From contig JANQON010000003.1 of the NCBI GenBank assembly GCA_028289605.1, positions 1 to 64,000 on the forward strand: a stretch of 64,000 nt of DNA, read 5' to 3'. Position 1 is the stretch's first letter. Each line of letters begins with the position of its first letter. Source of the stretch: Hyphococcus sp. GTDB taxonomy: Bacteria; Pseudomonadota; Alphaproteobacteria; Caulobacterales; Parvularculaceae. A program made the position numbers and the translations under genes. Of the stretch, positions 35,315-44,948 are shown piece after piece. Below the pieces are notes generated by a model, which saw nothing but the letters and a program-made list of their open reading frames with translations, made no database searches and was not told the DNA's origin.

Positions 35315-36013
35315 ATGACCGATGACTGGAAAAAATGGGAAACCCCGCCGGGCGGCACGGGGAATGTCTTTGATTCCTCGGCGATCGGCGCCCTCGCCCA
35401 TCTTTATCGCGGCGAAGTCTATCGTTCTACGATCTGGCGGACCCGGCTGGACACCACAACAAACTGGTCCGTGGTCACGCTTGGCATCGCCTTGTCGATC
35501 ACGTTTTCAAGCCCGGACGCCTCGCCATTGCCGCTTTTGCTGGTGGGCCTGTTGATTGGGATGTTCCTCATTCTCGAGGCTCGGCGCTATCGCTATTTCA
35601 ATGTCTGGCGCGCGCGGGCGCGATGGATTGAAACACGCTTTTACGCGCCGTTGCTGTTGCGCTCCAGCACGCCGGATCCCGGTGAATGGCAGGATATTCT
35701 GGCGAACGACTATTTAACGCCACAGTACCACATCGGGTTCTGGCGGGCGATGGGCCGGCGCGTTCGGCGCAATTACATGTGGATTTTTTCGTTTCAGGCC
35801 GTCGCCTATTACGGGAAGATCATTATCCATCCGGGGCCGCTTTCATCTGTAAACGAATTTTTTGACCGCATGGCGATAGGGCCGTTTCCCGGCTTGATCA
35901 TATTTGCAATCGGGCTCGTCTTTCACGCGACCTGGATCGTGCTCGCCGTCGTCACAAGATCCCGCGACCGGGCCAAGCACGCCGGCGAGGAGGGCGTCAC
36001 CGGCATGGGGTAA
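35315..36013 (+). CDS. DUF2270 membrane protein
   Basis: A 232-residue protein with an N-terminal soluble segment and about four membrane helices. The stretch ALAHLYRGEVYRSTIWRTRL plus LDTTTNWSVVTLGI and EARRYRYFNVWRARARWIE are hallmarks of the DUF2270 family. The C-terminal half continues with RRNYMWIFSFQAVAYYGKI. Function is unknown. It lies 31 bases upstream of another small membrane protein on the same strand. Confidence 0.82.
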   Translation: MTDDWKKWETPPGGTGNVFDSSAIGALAHLYRGEVYRSTIWRTRLDTTTNWSVVTLGIALSITFSSPDASPLPLLLVGLLIGMFLILEARRYRYFNVWRARARWIETRFYAPLLLRSSTPDPGEWQDILANDYLTPQYHIGFWRAMGRRVRRNYMWIFSFQAVAYYGKIIIHPGPLSSVNEFFDRMAIGPFPGLIIFAIGLVFHATWIVLAVVTRSRDRAKHAGEEGVTGMG

Positions 36014-36044
36014 CGGCATCGACAACTTGCATGGAGTTGCAACG

Positions 36045-36473
36045 ATGAAAGAGAGACCAACGCCGCTAACTGTAATTGGCACGATCAATATTACGCTCGG
36101 CGTGCTGAGCTTGATTGGATACATCGCGATCGCCGCCAAGATTAGAGCGCCGGATATGTTTTCGGCTGTCGCGTTCGGCATTTTTCTGCCGCTTCTATCG
36201 ATTGTTCTATTGTTTGTGTCAGGTTTCGGCGTATTGGCGCGATCGGCGACTTTCGGGCGCTATGCGTCAATCTTTTATTGCGCGGTCGTTCCGATAAGCA
36301 TTTTTTTGCCGCATATCATCTACGGCAAATATGAGTTTCCATTGGGATGGATGTCGTTTGTATCGCTCATCTATCCGGCGGCGCTGTTCTATCTTGTCGG
36401 TTACCGATACCGTTCGCTTTTCGGAGGTCTTGCGCCAGGCGACGCGCCGGGGGTCAAGCCGCCTATTCCTTAA
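36045..36473 (+). CDS. Small four-helix membrane protein, hypothetical
   Basis: A 142-residue hydrophobic protein with about four predicted helices (residues 8-30, 40-66, 73-92 and 97-118). ATG 36045 follows a GGAG about 12 bases upstream, and the longer open frame overlapping the previous gene is not supported. Its 3' end overlaps the convergent hisI by 11 bases. No family is recognised. Confidence 0.6.
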   Translation: MKERPTPLTVIGTINITLGVLSLIGYIAIAAKIRAPDMFSAVAFGIFLPLLSIVLLFVSGFGVLARSATFGRYASIFYCAVVPISIFLPHIIYGKYEFPLGWMSFVSLIYPAALFYLVGYRYRSLFGGLAPGDAPGVKPPIP

Positions 36474-36870
36474 AGGAGAGCTTCAGACCGTCCTTGCTTT
36501 CGACGACCCGATAAAAGCAGGAGCGCCGTTGGGTGTGGCAGGCCGCGCCCGTCTGCTCGACGACGAGTTCAATGGCGTCCTGGTCGCAGTCGATCCGGAT
36601 CTCAACAACGCGCTGCGTGTGGCCGCTGGTTGCGCCCTTGCGCCACAATTCCTGCCGCGATCGCGACCAGTAGTGGGCCTCGCCCGTCTCGATCGTGCGC
36701 GCCACCGCCTCTTCATTCATCCACGCGAGCATCAGGAGCCGCCCGTCGCCGGCGTCGGTCGCCACGGCCGGGATCAGCCCGTCCGGTCCGAATTTCGGAG
36801 CGAACCGCGCCGTTTCCTCAATCGGCTCGTCGAGGGCGGCGGGATCTGGGAAGGATGTGCGGTCAGTCAT
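36463..36870 (-). CDS. hisI: Phosphoribosyl-AMP cyclohydrolase
   Basis: It opens the purine ring of phosphoribosyl-AMP in histidine biosynthesis. The 135-residue protein contains [34 protein letters not shown] and the metal and cysteine region DCDQDAIEL with [14 protein letters not shown]. It is the monofunctional form without the HisE domain, as in other alphaproteobacteria. Divergent from cysS and overlapping the small membrane protein at its 3' end. Confidence 0.95.
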   Translation of the reverse strand: MTDRTSFPDPAALDEPIEETARFAPKFGPDGLIPAVATDAGDGRLLMLAWMNEEAVARTIETGEAHYWSRSRQELWRKGATSGHTQRVVEIRIDCDQDAIELVVEQTGAACHTQRRSCFYRVVESKDGLKLSFKE

Positions 36871-36926
36871 GGCGCCAATCTAGTAATGATTGCGCGCGGA
36901 GGCGAGGGCCGCTAGCAAACGTTTCC

Positions 36927-38300
36927 ATGCCATTGCAGATTTACGATACCATGCGCCGTGAAAAGCGCGCCTTCGAGCCGGCCGATCCGGCGCGCGTGAC
37001 CATGTATGTCTGCGGGCCGACCGTTTACAACTACACCCATATCGGCAACGCCCGCTCAGCGATCGTTTTCGACCTCCTGTTTCGGGTGCTGCGCCACGCC
37101 TATGGACCGGATGCGGTCGTATACGCCCGCAATTTCACCGATATCGACGATAAGATCATCAAGGCGTCGAGAGACACCGGCCGTCCGATAGACCAGATCA
37201 CGAAAAAATTCGCCGCCGTCTACACCGAAGAGCTGACCGCGCTGAACGCCCTCGCGCCGACGCATCAGCCGCGGGCGACCGGGCATATCCCGGAAATGAT
37301 CGCCCTGGTGAAAACCCTGGTCGACGAAGGCGCCGCCTATGAGGGCGACGGCCATGTTCTTTTTTCCATCGAAGCGTTCGACCGGTACGGGGCTCTTTCC
37401 GGCGTAAACCGGGATGAGATGATCGCCGGCGCCCGGGTGGAAGTGGCGCCCTATAAGAAAAATCCTGCGGACTTTGTGCTGTGGAAGCCGTCGGCCGATG
37501 ACGAGCCGGGATGGGAGAGCCCGTGGGGGCGCGGTCGGCCGGGCTGGCATCTTGAATGCTCGGTCATGATCGAAAAAGGTCTTGGGCCGACCATAGATAT
37601 TCACGGCGGGGGTCAGGACCTTAAATTTCCCCATCACGAAAACGAAATCGCTCAGAGCGCATGCGCCCATGGCGGCGCGCCGCTCGCCCGATACTGGATG
37701 CACAATGGATTTCTCCGTATGGGAACGGACAAGATGTCGAAGTCGCTCGGCAATGTCGTCCTCACCCATGAGCTGTTGAAGGCGTGGCCCGGCGAGGTCA
37801 TCCGCTGGGCGCTCTTGTCAGCCCATTACCGCCAGCCGCTGGAATGGACCGACGAATTGTTGCGTCAGTCGAAGCGTCAGTTGGACCGGTTTTACCGGCT
37901 GCTCGAAGAGGCCGGCGATACAACGCCGGAACCGGCCCCGCCGGAAAGCATCGTGCTCGCCCTGCGGGATGACCTGAATACGCCTGAAGCTTTCGCCGGC
38001 CTTCATGAGCTGCGCGATATCGCTTCGCAACTGGAGGGGGAAGCGCGCGTCAACGCCGTTCTTCGTCTGCGCGCCGCCGGCCGCCTGATGGGATTTTTCC
38101 AATCCGATCCCGCCCAGTGGTTCAAAGGCGAAGCCGCCGGCGGCCCCTCGGCGGAGGAAATCGAGGCGCTGCTTGAGAAGCGCGCCGAAGCCCGCAAAGC
38201 GAAAGACTTTGCGACGTCAGACAAAATCCGCGACGATCTCGCCGCGCAGGGAATCGTCATTGAAGACGGGCCGGACGGCGCAACCTGGCGGCGGGAATGA
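36927..38300 (+). CDS. cysS: Cysteine--tRNA ligase
   Basis: It charges tRNA-Cys in the cytoplasm. The 457 residues contain the zinc-site cysteine C29 in YVCGPTVYN, the HIGN form of the class I HIGH motif at 38-41, HGGGQDLKFPHHENE and the KMSKS loop in GTDKMSKSLGNVV. ATG 36927 gives the normal N-terminus; the upstream extension overlaps hisI antisense and is discarded. The last four bases overlap the next gene. Confidence 0.97.
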   Translation: MPLQIYDTMRREKRAFEPADPARVTMYVCGPTVYNYTHIGNARSAIVFDLLFRVLRHAYGPDAVVYARNFTDIDDKIIKASRDTGRPIDQITKKFAAVYTEELTALNALAPTHQPRATGHIPEMIALVKTLVDEGAAYEGDGHVLFSIEAFDRYGALSGVNRDEMIAGARVEVAPYKKNPADFVLWKPSADDEPGWESPWGRGRPGWHLECSVMIEKGLGPTIDIHGGGQDLKFPHHENEIAQSACAHGGAPLARYWMHNGFLRMGTDKMSKSLGNVVLTHELLKAWPGEVIRWALLSAHYRQPLEWTDELLRQSKRQLDRFYRLLEEAGDTTPEPAPPESIVLALRDDLNTPEAFAGLHELRDIASQLEGEARVNAVLRLRAAGRLMGFFQSDPAQWFKGEAAGGPSAEEIEALLEKRAEARKAKDFATSDKIRDDLAAQGIVIEDGPDGATWRRE

Positions 38301-39166
38301 AATCGCTTCCGACATTCGCCGCGCCCGATGACGGACGGCTGCCGGATGAAATGCTGTCGGCCTTCGACGAGGCCGGCGTTCTCATCTTGAAAGGGTTCGC
38401 CGATCCCGCCCAATGCCTGGCGCTGCGCAAGCATACGCTTGCCCTGGTCGAGCGCGAGGCGCCCGCAGCGCCGCAGAGCGTTTTTTCAACGACATCTAAC
38501 GTTCAGTTTACAGACAAGTACTTCGAAGACTCGGCGGCGAATATCTCGTTCTTTTTCGAAGAGGAATCGTGCGGCGCATCCGCCGGCGAGGAGAAATCGG
38601 CGCAGCTGAACAAGATGGGTCACGCCATGCATGATCTTGATCCGGCGTTTGACGCGTTTTCGCGAACCGAAAAACTCGCAAACGCCGCCTTATCGCTCAG
38701 GCTCGACAATCCGAAAATCGTGCAGTCGATGTACATCTTTAAGCCGCCGGCCATCGGCGGCGAAGTCGTCTGCCATCAGGACTCAACCTATCTTTATACG
38801 AAACCGGAAACATGCATCGGCTTCTGGTTCGCCATTGACGATGCGGATGCGGAAAACGGCGCCATGCAATTCATTCCCGGCGCGCATAAAGGGCCCTTGC
38901 GGGCGTTAAACGGGCGCGGCGCCGACGGCGCGCTAGCGACACGCGTCCTTGATGACGCGCCGTTTGACGGTGCGCCGGTCCTGGCGCCGGCGAAGCGGGG
39001 CGATCTGGTGATATTTCATGGCCGCGCACCGCATATGAGTGCGGCCAACCGTTCGGCCCGTCCGCGCCACGCCTACACGCTGCATGTGGTGGACGGTCAT
39101 GCGCGGTGGCCGGCCGAGAATTGGCTGCAGCGCCCGGCGAGCCTGCCGTTTCGGGGGTTCGCCTAG
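38297..39166 (+). CDS. Phytanoyl-CoA dioxygenase family protein
   Basis: A 289-residue Fe(II)/2-oxoglutarate oxygenase. The metal facial triad is visible as VVCHQDSTYLYT (His and Asp) and, further along, the distal histidine in HGRAPHMSAANRS, with a following arginine for 2-oxoglutarate. The ATG overlaps the cysS stop by four bases. The true substrate is not known; bacterial members hydroxylate diverse small molecules. No signal peptide. Confidence 0.85.
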   Translation: MKSLPTFAAPDDGRLPDEMLSAFDEAGVLILKGFADPAQCLALRKHTLALVEREAPAAPQSVFSTTSNVQFTDKYFEDSAANISFFFEEESCGASAGEEKSAQLNKMGHAMHDLDPAFDAFSRTEKLANAALSLRLDNPKIVQSMYIFKPPAIGGEVVCHQDSTYLYTKPETCIGFWFAIDDADAENGAMQFIPGAHKGPLRALNGRGADGALATRVLDDAPFDGAPVLAPAKRGDLVIFHGRAPHMSAANRSARPRHAYTLHVVDGHARWPAENWLQRPASLPFRGFA

Positions 39167-39257
39167 GCTCGCGGCTTCGTGAAACCCTGCCCCTTTAAAT
39201 AAGCCTGGCAGCGCCTATGTCTCTGTCAACTTCCCTGACAACCAGGAGACTCGACCC

Positions 39258-39956
39258 ATGATCACGATCCGCAAGGGCGTTGATCGCGGCCACGCCAATC
39301 ACGGCTGGCTCGATGCGCGCCACACCTTTTCTTTCGCAAACTACTATGATCCGGACTACATGAACTTTCGGTCGTTGCGTGTGATGAACGAAGACCGCAT
39401 CAATCCCGGCGCCGGCTTTCCGCCGCATCCTCATGAGAATATGGAAATCATCACCTATGTCCTCGAAGGGGCGTTGGCCCATAAGGACTCAACCGGCGGC
39501 GAAGGCGTCATTCGTCCCGGTACGGTTCAGTATATGAGCGCCGGAACGGGCGTCACGCATTCGGAGTTCAACGCGTCGGACGCGGAGCCTGTGCATCTCT
39601 ATCAGATCTGGCTGACGCCGAACAAAACCGGGGCGCCGCCGCGCTATGAAGAACGCGAGATCGGCGAGGCGCGCGACGGCGCCCTGGCGCTTGTCGCCTC
39701 CGGCGACGGCCGCGACGGGTCGTTCCGGATCAACCAGGATGCTGATCTCTACGCCTCTGTTGTGCCGGAAGGGGCGAGCCTGTCTCACCGCTTCCAACCT
39801 GGCCGATATGGCTGGCTGCAAGTCGTCAGAGGCGGCGTCGAGCTTCCCGAAGGCTCCATCATGCAGGCCGGCGACGGCGCCAAGATCGAAAAGCTGGAAA
39901 CGCTTTCGTTTAAAGCGCTCGCCGACAGCGAGATCTTGTTGTTTGATCTGGCTTAG
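39258..39956 (+). CDS. Pirin family protein (YhhW-like)
   Basis: A 232-residue bicupin of the pirin family, related to Escherichia coli YhhW with quercetinase activity in vitro. Metal ligands are HPHENME and GTGVTHSEFN. The N-terminal signature is DRGHANHGWLDARHTFSF. AGGAG at 39242-39246 supports ATG 39258. Physiological role is unclear, perhaps redox or regulatory. A perfect hairpin follows its stop. Confidence 0.9.
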   Translation: MITIRKGVDRGHANHGWLDARHTFSFANYYDPDYMNFRSLRVMNEDRINPGAGFPPHPHENMEIITYVLEGALAHKDSTGGEGVIRPGTVQYMSAGTGVTHSEFNASDAEPVHLYQIWLTPNKTGAPPRYEEREIGEARDGALALVASGDGRDGSFRINQDADLYASVVPEGASLSHRFQPGRYGWLQVVRGGVELPEGSIMQAGDGAKIEKLETLSFKALADSEILLFDLA

Positions 39957-39972
39957 CAGCACCAACCTATTC

Positions 39973-40000
39973 GCTCATCCCGGCGAAGGCCGGGATGAGC
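39973..40000. repeat. Perfect REP-like hairpin
   Basis: The 12-bp arms gctcatcccggc and gccgggatgagc flank a 4-base loop. It lies between converging genes, and its core matches the partial dyads at 211-256. It is likely a dispersed palindrome that also protects or ends both transcripts. Confidence 0.75.
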
Positions 40001-40010
40001 GCGTGAGCGC

Positions 40011-41630
40011 CTAATCCGCCCGCCGTTTCATCGCATTCGCAATCTCCGGGCGCGCTTCGGCGCTCTCTAAATATTGCGGCTCGACCCGGCGACTCGTCGC
40101 TTGTTCATAGGCGTAGGCTGCCGAAAGGACGGCGGCGTCCTGGTTTTCCCCGCCGATAAAGGAAACCCCGACGGGCAGTCCGTGAACGGTTCCCATGGGT
40201 ACGCTGGCGTGCGGATACCCCGCGATGGCGGCGAGATAGCCGCCGCCGGCCCAATTCGGCCAAACGTCGCCGTTTACCGGGTCAACCCGGGACGCAACGA
40301 CGCCCGAAGGCGAAACGAGAATTGCAACGTCGTTGTCGCGCAGCAGGCGATCAATGCCGAACCGGCGCGTCGCTTCCTGCACAGCGTCTCGTGAGGCGAG
40401 ATAGTCCGCTTCCTGAAGATCTCCATATCCGTTGGCGTCTTCGAAAATCGACTGATCAAACAAGGCGAGCTCCACATCGGCGTTCGCCTCGTTGAAGGCA
40501 ATGAGGTCGTCGAGACTGCGTGTCTCCACGGCGGGCGCAGCGTCGGCGAGATACGCGTTAATGCCTGCCTTGAATTCGTAGTTCAAAACATCGCGGGCGC
40601 GGCCCCAGAAATTCTCCGCTTCCGGCTCGAAGTCTTCAATATCCACCAGCGTTGCGCCTGCAGCCTCCATGTCTTTCAGGGCGGCGTCGAACAGCGCAAT
40701 GATGTCTTTGTTGGAACCTTGCGCAAACCGCAACACGCCGATGCGCGCGCCGCTCAGCGCGCCCGCGTCGAGCGCGGCGACGTAGTCGGTCTCTGCGCCA
40801 TTCGTTTCCATCGCATTCATCATCATCGCGGCGCCCGTAACCGTCTTCGTCATCGGCCCGGCGGTGTCCTGCGAGGAAGAAATCGGCACGATGTATTGCT
40901 GCGAAATAACCCCGACGGTGGGTTTAAACCCGACCACGCCGTTAACGTTGGCGGGGCAAATGATCGAACCATTGGTTTCCGTGCCAACCGCGCCCGCCGC
41001 CAGAGATGCGGCGACGGCTGCGCCGGACCCGGAGCTTGAACCGCACGGGTTGCGGTCCAGCATGTGAGGATTTCTCACCTGGCCGCCCAGCGCCGACCAG
41101 CCGCTCATGGAATCGTTAGAACGAAAATTCGCCCACTGACTAAGATTGGTCTTGCCGAGAATGACGGCGCCCGCGGCGCGCAGCCCGGCGACGTGCGGGG
41201 AATCCCGACCGGTGACATTGTTTTTAAGCGCAAGAGCGCCGGCGGTCGTCGCCATCGGGTCTTCGGATTCGATATTGTCTTTGAGCAAGATCGGAACGCC
41301 GTCGAGCGAGCCCAACGTTTCGCCGGCGGCGCGCCTGGCGTCAGAGGCGCGCGCGTCTTCAAGCGCGCGCGGATTAACGGACAACACGCTCTGCAGGGCG
41401 GGGCCGGCGCGGTCGACGGCGTCGATGCGCGCCAGATAGGCGGCGACGACCTCTTCAGACGACGCTTCTCCGGCCTCCAGCGCAGCCGACAGCGCCGGCA
41501 GCGTTGCGGCCGGCCAACTCGACGCGGCGTAGCGTTCCGGCGGCGCAGGCGCCGAAACGTCCGCGGTTGAAGTGTCATCCGGTGCGCATGCGGAGAGCAC
41601 GAGCAGGGCGGCAAGCGAGAGTCGGCGCAT
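40011..41630 (-). CDS. Amidase signature family lipoprotein
   Basis: A 539-residue enzyme related to GatA-type amidases and secreted amidases. The start is a lipoprotein signal with lipobox LSAC (Cys15). The catalytic Ser-cisSer-Lys set is visible: the lysine in PILLKDNI, the glycine/serine loop CGSSSGSGAAVAASLAAG, and the nucleophile region GTETNGSIICPAN. It is therefore probably a periplasmic amide hydrolase. Natural substrate is unknown. It diverges from the NifU-like gene. Confidence 0.88.
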   Translation of the reverse strand: MRRLSLAALLVLSACAPDDTSTADVSAPAPPERYAASSWPAATLPALSAALEAGEASSEEVVAAYLARIDAVDRAGPALQSVLSVNPRALEDARASDARRAAGETLGSLDGVPILLKDNIESEDPMATTAGALALKNNVTGRDSPHVAGLRAAGAVILGKTNLSQWANFRSNDSMSGWSALGGQVRNPHMLDRNPCGSSSGSGAAVAASLAAGAVGTETNGSIICPANVNGVVGFKPTVGVISQQYIVPISSSQDTAGPMTKTVTGAAMMMNAMETNGAETDYVAALDAGALSGARIGVLRFAQGSNKDIIALFDAALKDMEAAGATLVDIEDFEPEAENFWGRARDVLNYEFKAGINAYLADAAPAVETRSLDDLIAFNEANADVELALFDQSIFEDANGYGDLQEADYLASRDAVQEATRRFGIDRLLRDNDVAILVSPSGVVASRVDPVNGDVWPNWAGGGYLAAIAGYPHASVPMGTVHGLPVGVSFIGGENQDAAVLSAAYAYEQATSRRVEPQYLESAEARPEIANAMKRRAD

Positions 41631-41718
41631 GAGACAGTCACCTCTTGGTTGCGGTTGACCATAGGGCTATTGAACGGAAGGTTTGAAGTCCGCGACAAAA
41701 AAGACCACATAAGCGACT

Positions 41719-42171
41719 GTGATCAGCGATCTTTATTCAGGCCCGATTCTGGACGCAGCAGCGTCCATCCCGCCCGCCCGCAAGTTGGCGTCGCCTGACG
41801 CTGCGGCCAAAAAGGTCAGTCGCGTGTGCGGATCCGAAGTCGCCGTCGAGATCGCGATGGATGGAGATACCGTAGCGGATTTTGCGATGACCGCCCGGGC
41901 CTGCGCGCTTGGACAAGCAGCCGCGTCTATTGTCGCCAATAACATCATCGGGGCGACCGCCGGCGAGCTGTTTGCGGTGCGCGACGCTATGTCCGCGATG
42001 TTGAAAGAAAACGGCGGGCCGCCCTCGGGCGAGCGCTGGCGAGACCTCGCCGCGCTTGAGGCGATACGCGATTATCCACAGCGCCACGCGTCGACCATGC
42101 TCGTATTTGAGGCCGTTTGCGATTGTCTTACGCAATTGGGGTTTCAGCATGCGGAAAAATGCGCGCGGTAA
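41719..42171 (+). CDS. NifU/IscU-like iron-sulfur scaffold protein
   Basis: A 150-residue protein resembling the N-terminal scaffold of NifU and SufU-like proteins. It begins with MISDLYSGPILD, keeps a cysteine in RVCGSEV and one in RACALGQAAAS, and has paired cysteines near the C-terminus in EAVCDCL. GTG 41719 is the start. No isc or suf genes are adjacent, so it is an orphan scaffold. It ends before a strong hairpin. Confidence 0.75.
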   Translation: MISDLYSGPILDAAASIPPARKLASPDAAAKKVSRVCGSEVAVEIAMDGDTVADFAMTARACALGQAAASIVANNIIGATAGELFAVRDAMSAMLKENGGPPSGERWRDLAALEAIRDYPQRHASTMLVFEAVCDCLTQLGFQHAEKCAR

Positions 42172-42195
42172 TGTGATCGCCGAGACGCCGCATAT

Positions 42196-42232
42196 GACAG
42201 AAAAATAACAACCCGTGGGTTGCTATTTTGTC
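42196..42232 (+). terminator. Intrinsic terminator after the NifU-like gene
   Basis: The arms at 42196-42214 and 42218-42232 give gacag/ttgtc outside and aaaataacaaccc facing gggttgctatttt with one mismatch, followed by a short T-rich tail. It lies 24 bases after the NifU-like stop and before the convergent LysR gene. Confidence 0.6.
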
Positions 42233-42357
42233 ACCAAGCCATATTTCGGTTGCCTGACGCGGTCGTCATTCTCTCCCCCGATTGACCGCTTCCGGCGCTC
42301 GCATTTCACTCTCCCCCAGAAATGCGGGCGCCACTGTTTTTCTCTCATGTTTTCATC

Positions 42358-43293
42358 TCAGGCCGCCGCTTCCTGACTTCCCGTTGCGCCGACCGTCGCC
42401 GCCGCCTGTTCTTTGAGCCAGGCGGCGAACGCCTGAACTGAAGCCGAGGACGATTTCGACGGCGGATGCACGATGTAATAGGCGAAGTCCGTCGGGGTCG
42501 TCAGATCGAACGGGATCACCAGCCGGCCCGCCTCAAGATCGGCGAGCGCAAGCGCCAGTTTCGCAAGCGCAACGCCTTTTCCAGCGACGGCGGCTTCGAT
42601 CACCAGGCTCGACTGATTGAATTTAAGGCCGCGGCCGCCCTCCTTGTGGCAGACGCCGGCGGCTTTGAGCCACATGGGCCAGGTCGGGATCTTGTCGTCC
42701 TTGTCCGGCGAAGAATCGTGCAGCAGGGTCGCATGCACGAGATCTGTCGGCGCTTTTAGGGGGTTGTCGCCGGTTAGCAGCGACGGCGCGCAGACGGGTA
42801 CGATCTTTTCGGCCATCAAATGGTCAACGACCAGGCCGGGATATTGACCGGCGCCGTAGCGCACCGCCATGTCCACGTCCTCCACGGCGAAGTCGACCAC
42901 ATCCATGTCCGCGGACACCCAGACGTCAATGTCCGGGTGCGCTTCCTGAAAACTATCGAGACGCGGCACCAGCCATTTCGATGCAAACGACGGCGCCACG
43001 GAAACCGCCAGCCTGCGGGTGTCGGCCTTAGCGGCGAGGATCTGCGCCGCCTCGGTCAGTTTGTCGAAGCCTTCGCGCAGCACCGGCAGGCTCGCCTGGG
43101 CTTCGTCAGTGAGAAGGAGCGCGCGTTTCTCGCGCCGGAACACCGGTGTTTGCAGAAAATCTTCAAGCGCCTTGATTTGCTGACTGACGGCGCCTGGCGT
43201 GACGTGCAATTCCTCCGCTGCTTTAGTAAAACTTAAATGTCTTGCAGCAGCTTCAAAAACTTTGAGCGAGTTTAGGGGCGGTAATCTCTTCAT
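42358..43293 (-). CDS. LysR family regulator (GcvA-like)
   Basis: A 311-residue DNA-binding regulator with an N-terminal winged HTH (LNSLKVFEAAARHLSFTKAA, then VTPGAVSQQIKALEDFL) and a substrate-binding domain. The layout PPLNSLKVFEAAARHLSF is typical of the GcvA/beta-lactamase-regulator subgroup. It diverges from the sulfate reduction operon with a 251-base gap, so it may regulate cysG onward or itself. Ligand unknown. Confidence 0.86.
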   Translation of the reverse strand: MKRLPPLNSLKVFEAAARHLSFTKAAEELHVTPGAVSQQIKALEDFLQTPVFRREKRALLLTDEAQASLPVLREGFDKLTEAAQILAAKADTRRLAVSVAPSFASKWLVPRLDSFQEAHPDIDVWVSADMDVVDFAVEDVDMAVRYGAGQYPGLVVDHLMAEKIVPVCAPSLLTGDNPLKAPTDLVHATLLHDSSPDKDDKIPTWPMWLKAAGVCHKEGGRGLKFNQSSLVIEAAVAGKGVALAKLALALADLEAGRLVIPFDLTTPTDFAYYIVHPPSKSSSASVQAFAAWLKEQAAATVGATGSQEAAA

Positions 43294-43366
43294 ATTCGTT
43301 CTCCCAGACCCTGTTGGCGCCTTTTATTCTTTTTAGGATTGCTAATCAACCAGGAAACTTTGATTG

Positions 43367-43382
43367 GTCACGAAAACGTGAC
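43367..43382. promoter_or_regulatory. Operator-like dyad in the LysR/cysG gap
   Basis: A perfect inverted repeat gtcacg-aaaa-cgtgac lies in the 251-base gap between the LysR start and the cysG start. Its position fits a regulator site, although LysR boxes more often follow T-N11-A. Inference only. Confidence 0.4.
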
Positions 43383-43544
43383 ACTGGTGTGAGGTGAGCT
43401 AAATCCATTAGAAACGGCGAAAGTGTTGGGCGAGATCAGAAATGCTATAAAAGCCCCTATTTTTATTCGATTGTAGGGCGTTTCCGGCCTGGTTAGCTTC
43501 CGATTGCCCAATTCGTCGCGCCATTCAGCTATAGAAAATCTATC

Positions 43545-44948
43545 ATGAATAGCTTCCCGATCTCTTTTCGCCTGAAAAACCGCCCCGTCGTCATTGTCGG
43601 CGGCGGCGACAGCGCTCTGCAAAAGGCGCGGCTGGCCGTTGCGGCGGGCGCAAGCCTCACCGTGATCTGGCCGAGAATCGACCAAGCGCTTCATGAAGAG
43701 CTCGCCGATCGCGCGGCGCTGATTGAGTGCACGCCTGCGCGCGCAGATTTCGACAAGGCCGCGCTGGTGTTTGTCGCCATAGAAGACGAGTTCGAAGCCG
43801 CCCGCCTCGCCCGCGACGCCAAATCGGCCGGCGCCCTCGTTAACGTGGTCGACCGGCCAGCGCTGTGCGATTTCACGACGCCGTCTATCGTGGATCGCGG
43901 ACGCCTGACCGTGGCGATCTCAACCGGCGGCGCAGGACCGGTGTTCGCCAAATCCTTGCGCGAAAAAATCGAGGCGCTGATCCCGGCGCGCGCCGACGCC
44001 TTGCTCGCCTTCGCTGATTCTTATCGCGAAACCGTCAAATCGCGGGTGCCTCATGAAAACCGCCGTCGTTTCTGGGAAGACGTCTTCGGCGGACCCGTCG
44101 CTGCGGCGGCGCTCGCCGGCGACGATAGCGGCGCGCATGATCTTATGGCCGGCGCTCTCGATCGCGCCCAGTCCGCGACCCGTGAAGGCGTCGTTCATAT
44201 CGTCGGCGCCGGGCCCGGGGACCCGGAGCTTTTAACGCTGAAAGCGCTGCGTCTTCTTCAGTCTGCGGATGTTATTCTTTACGACCGGCTTGTAAGCGAT
44301 GAGATCCTTGCGCTTGCGCGGCGCGATGCGGACCGGCTCTATGTCGGCAAGGCGAAAGCTGATCACGCTGTCCCGCAAGACGAAATTGAAACGCGCATGA
44401 TTGCGCTCGCCCGCGAAGGCAAGACGGTGGTGCGGCTGAAGGGCGGCGATCCCTTCGTTTTTGGGCGCGGCGGAGAAGAGCTGGACGCGCTTCAAGCTGC
44501 AGGCGTAAAGGCGCATGTCACGCCGGGCGTGACGGCGGCGACGGGTTGCGCGGCGGCGACCGGCATGGCGCTCACCCATCGCGATCACGCCCAGGCCGTG
44601 ACGTTCGTGACAGGGCACGCAAGAGGCGATGCAGATCCCGATCTCGACTGGGAAGCGCTCGCCAATCTGAAGAACACGCTGGTTGTCTATATGGGCGTCG
44701 GCAAAGCGGACGCGATCGCCCACCGGCTCATGGAGCATGGCCGCGATCGCGCAACGCCGGTTGCGGTTGTCGAAAACGGCACGCGGGAAAACCAGATCAT
44801 TGTCAAAGGCGCGCTCGAAGATCTTGGCGCGCTCGTGCGCGATGGCGGGATCAAGGGACCTGCATTGTTGGTCATTGGCGACGTAGCGCAATTCGCGTCC
44901 GGCGCCGGTCTCATTGAACTTTCGCAACTTCAGAGGAGCGCCGCATGA
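43545..44948 (+). CDS. cysG: Siroheme synthase (multifunctional CysG)
   Basis: It converts uroporphyrinogen III to siroheme, the cofactor of the sulfite reductase downstream. The 467 residues carry an N-terminal NAD-binding dehydrogenase/ferrochelatase part (NRPVVIVGGGDSALQKAR) and a C-terminal SAM methyltransferase with VHIVGAGPGDPELLTLKALR, RLKGGDPFVFGRGGEE and ATGCAAATGMALTHRDHA. The gene is first in the operon and overlaps DUF2849 by four bases. Confidence 0.95.
   Translation: MNSFPISFRLKNRPVVIVGGGDSALQKARLAVAAGASLTVIWPRIDQALHEELADRAALIECTPARADFDKAALVFVAIEDEFEAARLARDAKSAGALVNVVDRPALCDFTTPSIVDRGRLTVAISTGGAGPVFAKSLREKIEALIPARADALLAFADSYRETVKSRVPHENRRRFWEDVFGGPVAAAALAGDDSGAHDLMAGALDRAQSATREGVVHIVGAGPGDPELLTLKALRLLQSADVILYDRLVSDEILALARRDADRLYVGKAKADHAVPQDEIETRMIALAREGKTVVRLKGGDPFVFGRGGEELDALQAAGVKAHVTPGVTAATGCAAATGMALTHRDHAQAVTFVTGHARGDADPDLDWEALANLKNTLVVYMGVGKADAIAHRLMEHGRDRATPVAVVENGTRENQIIVKGALEDLGALVRDGGIKGPALLVIGDVAQFASGAGLIELSQLQRSAA

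Noticed and set aside
36630-36926. N-terminal extension of cysS
   Set aside because: It is antisense to hisI and lies before the normal MPLQIYDTM start.
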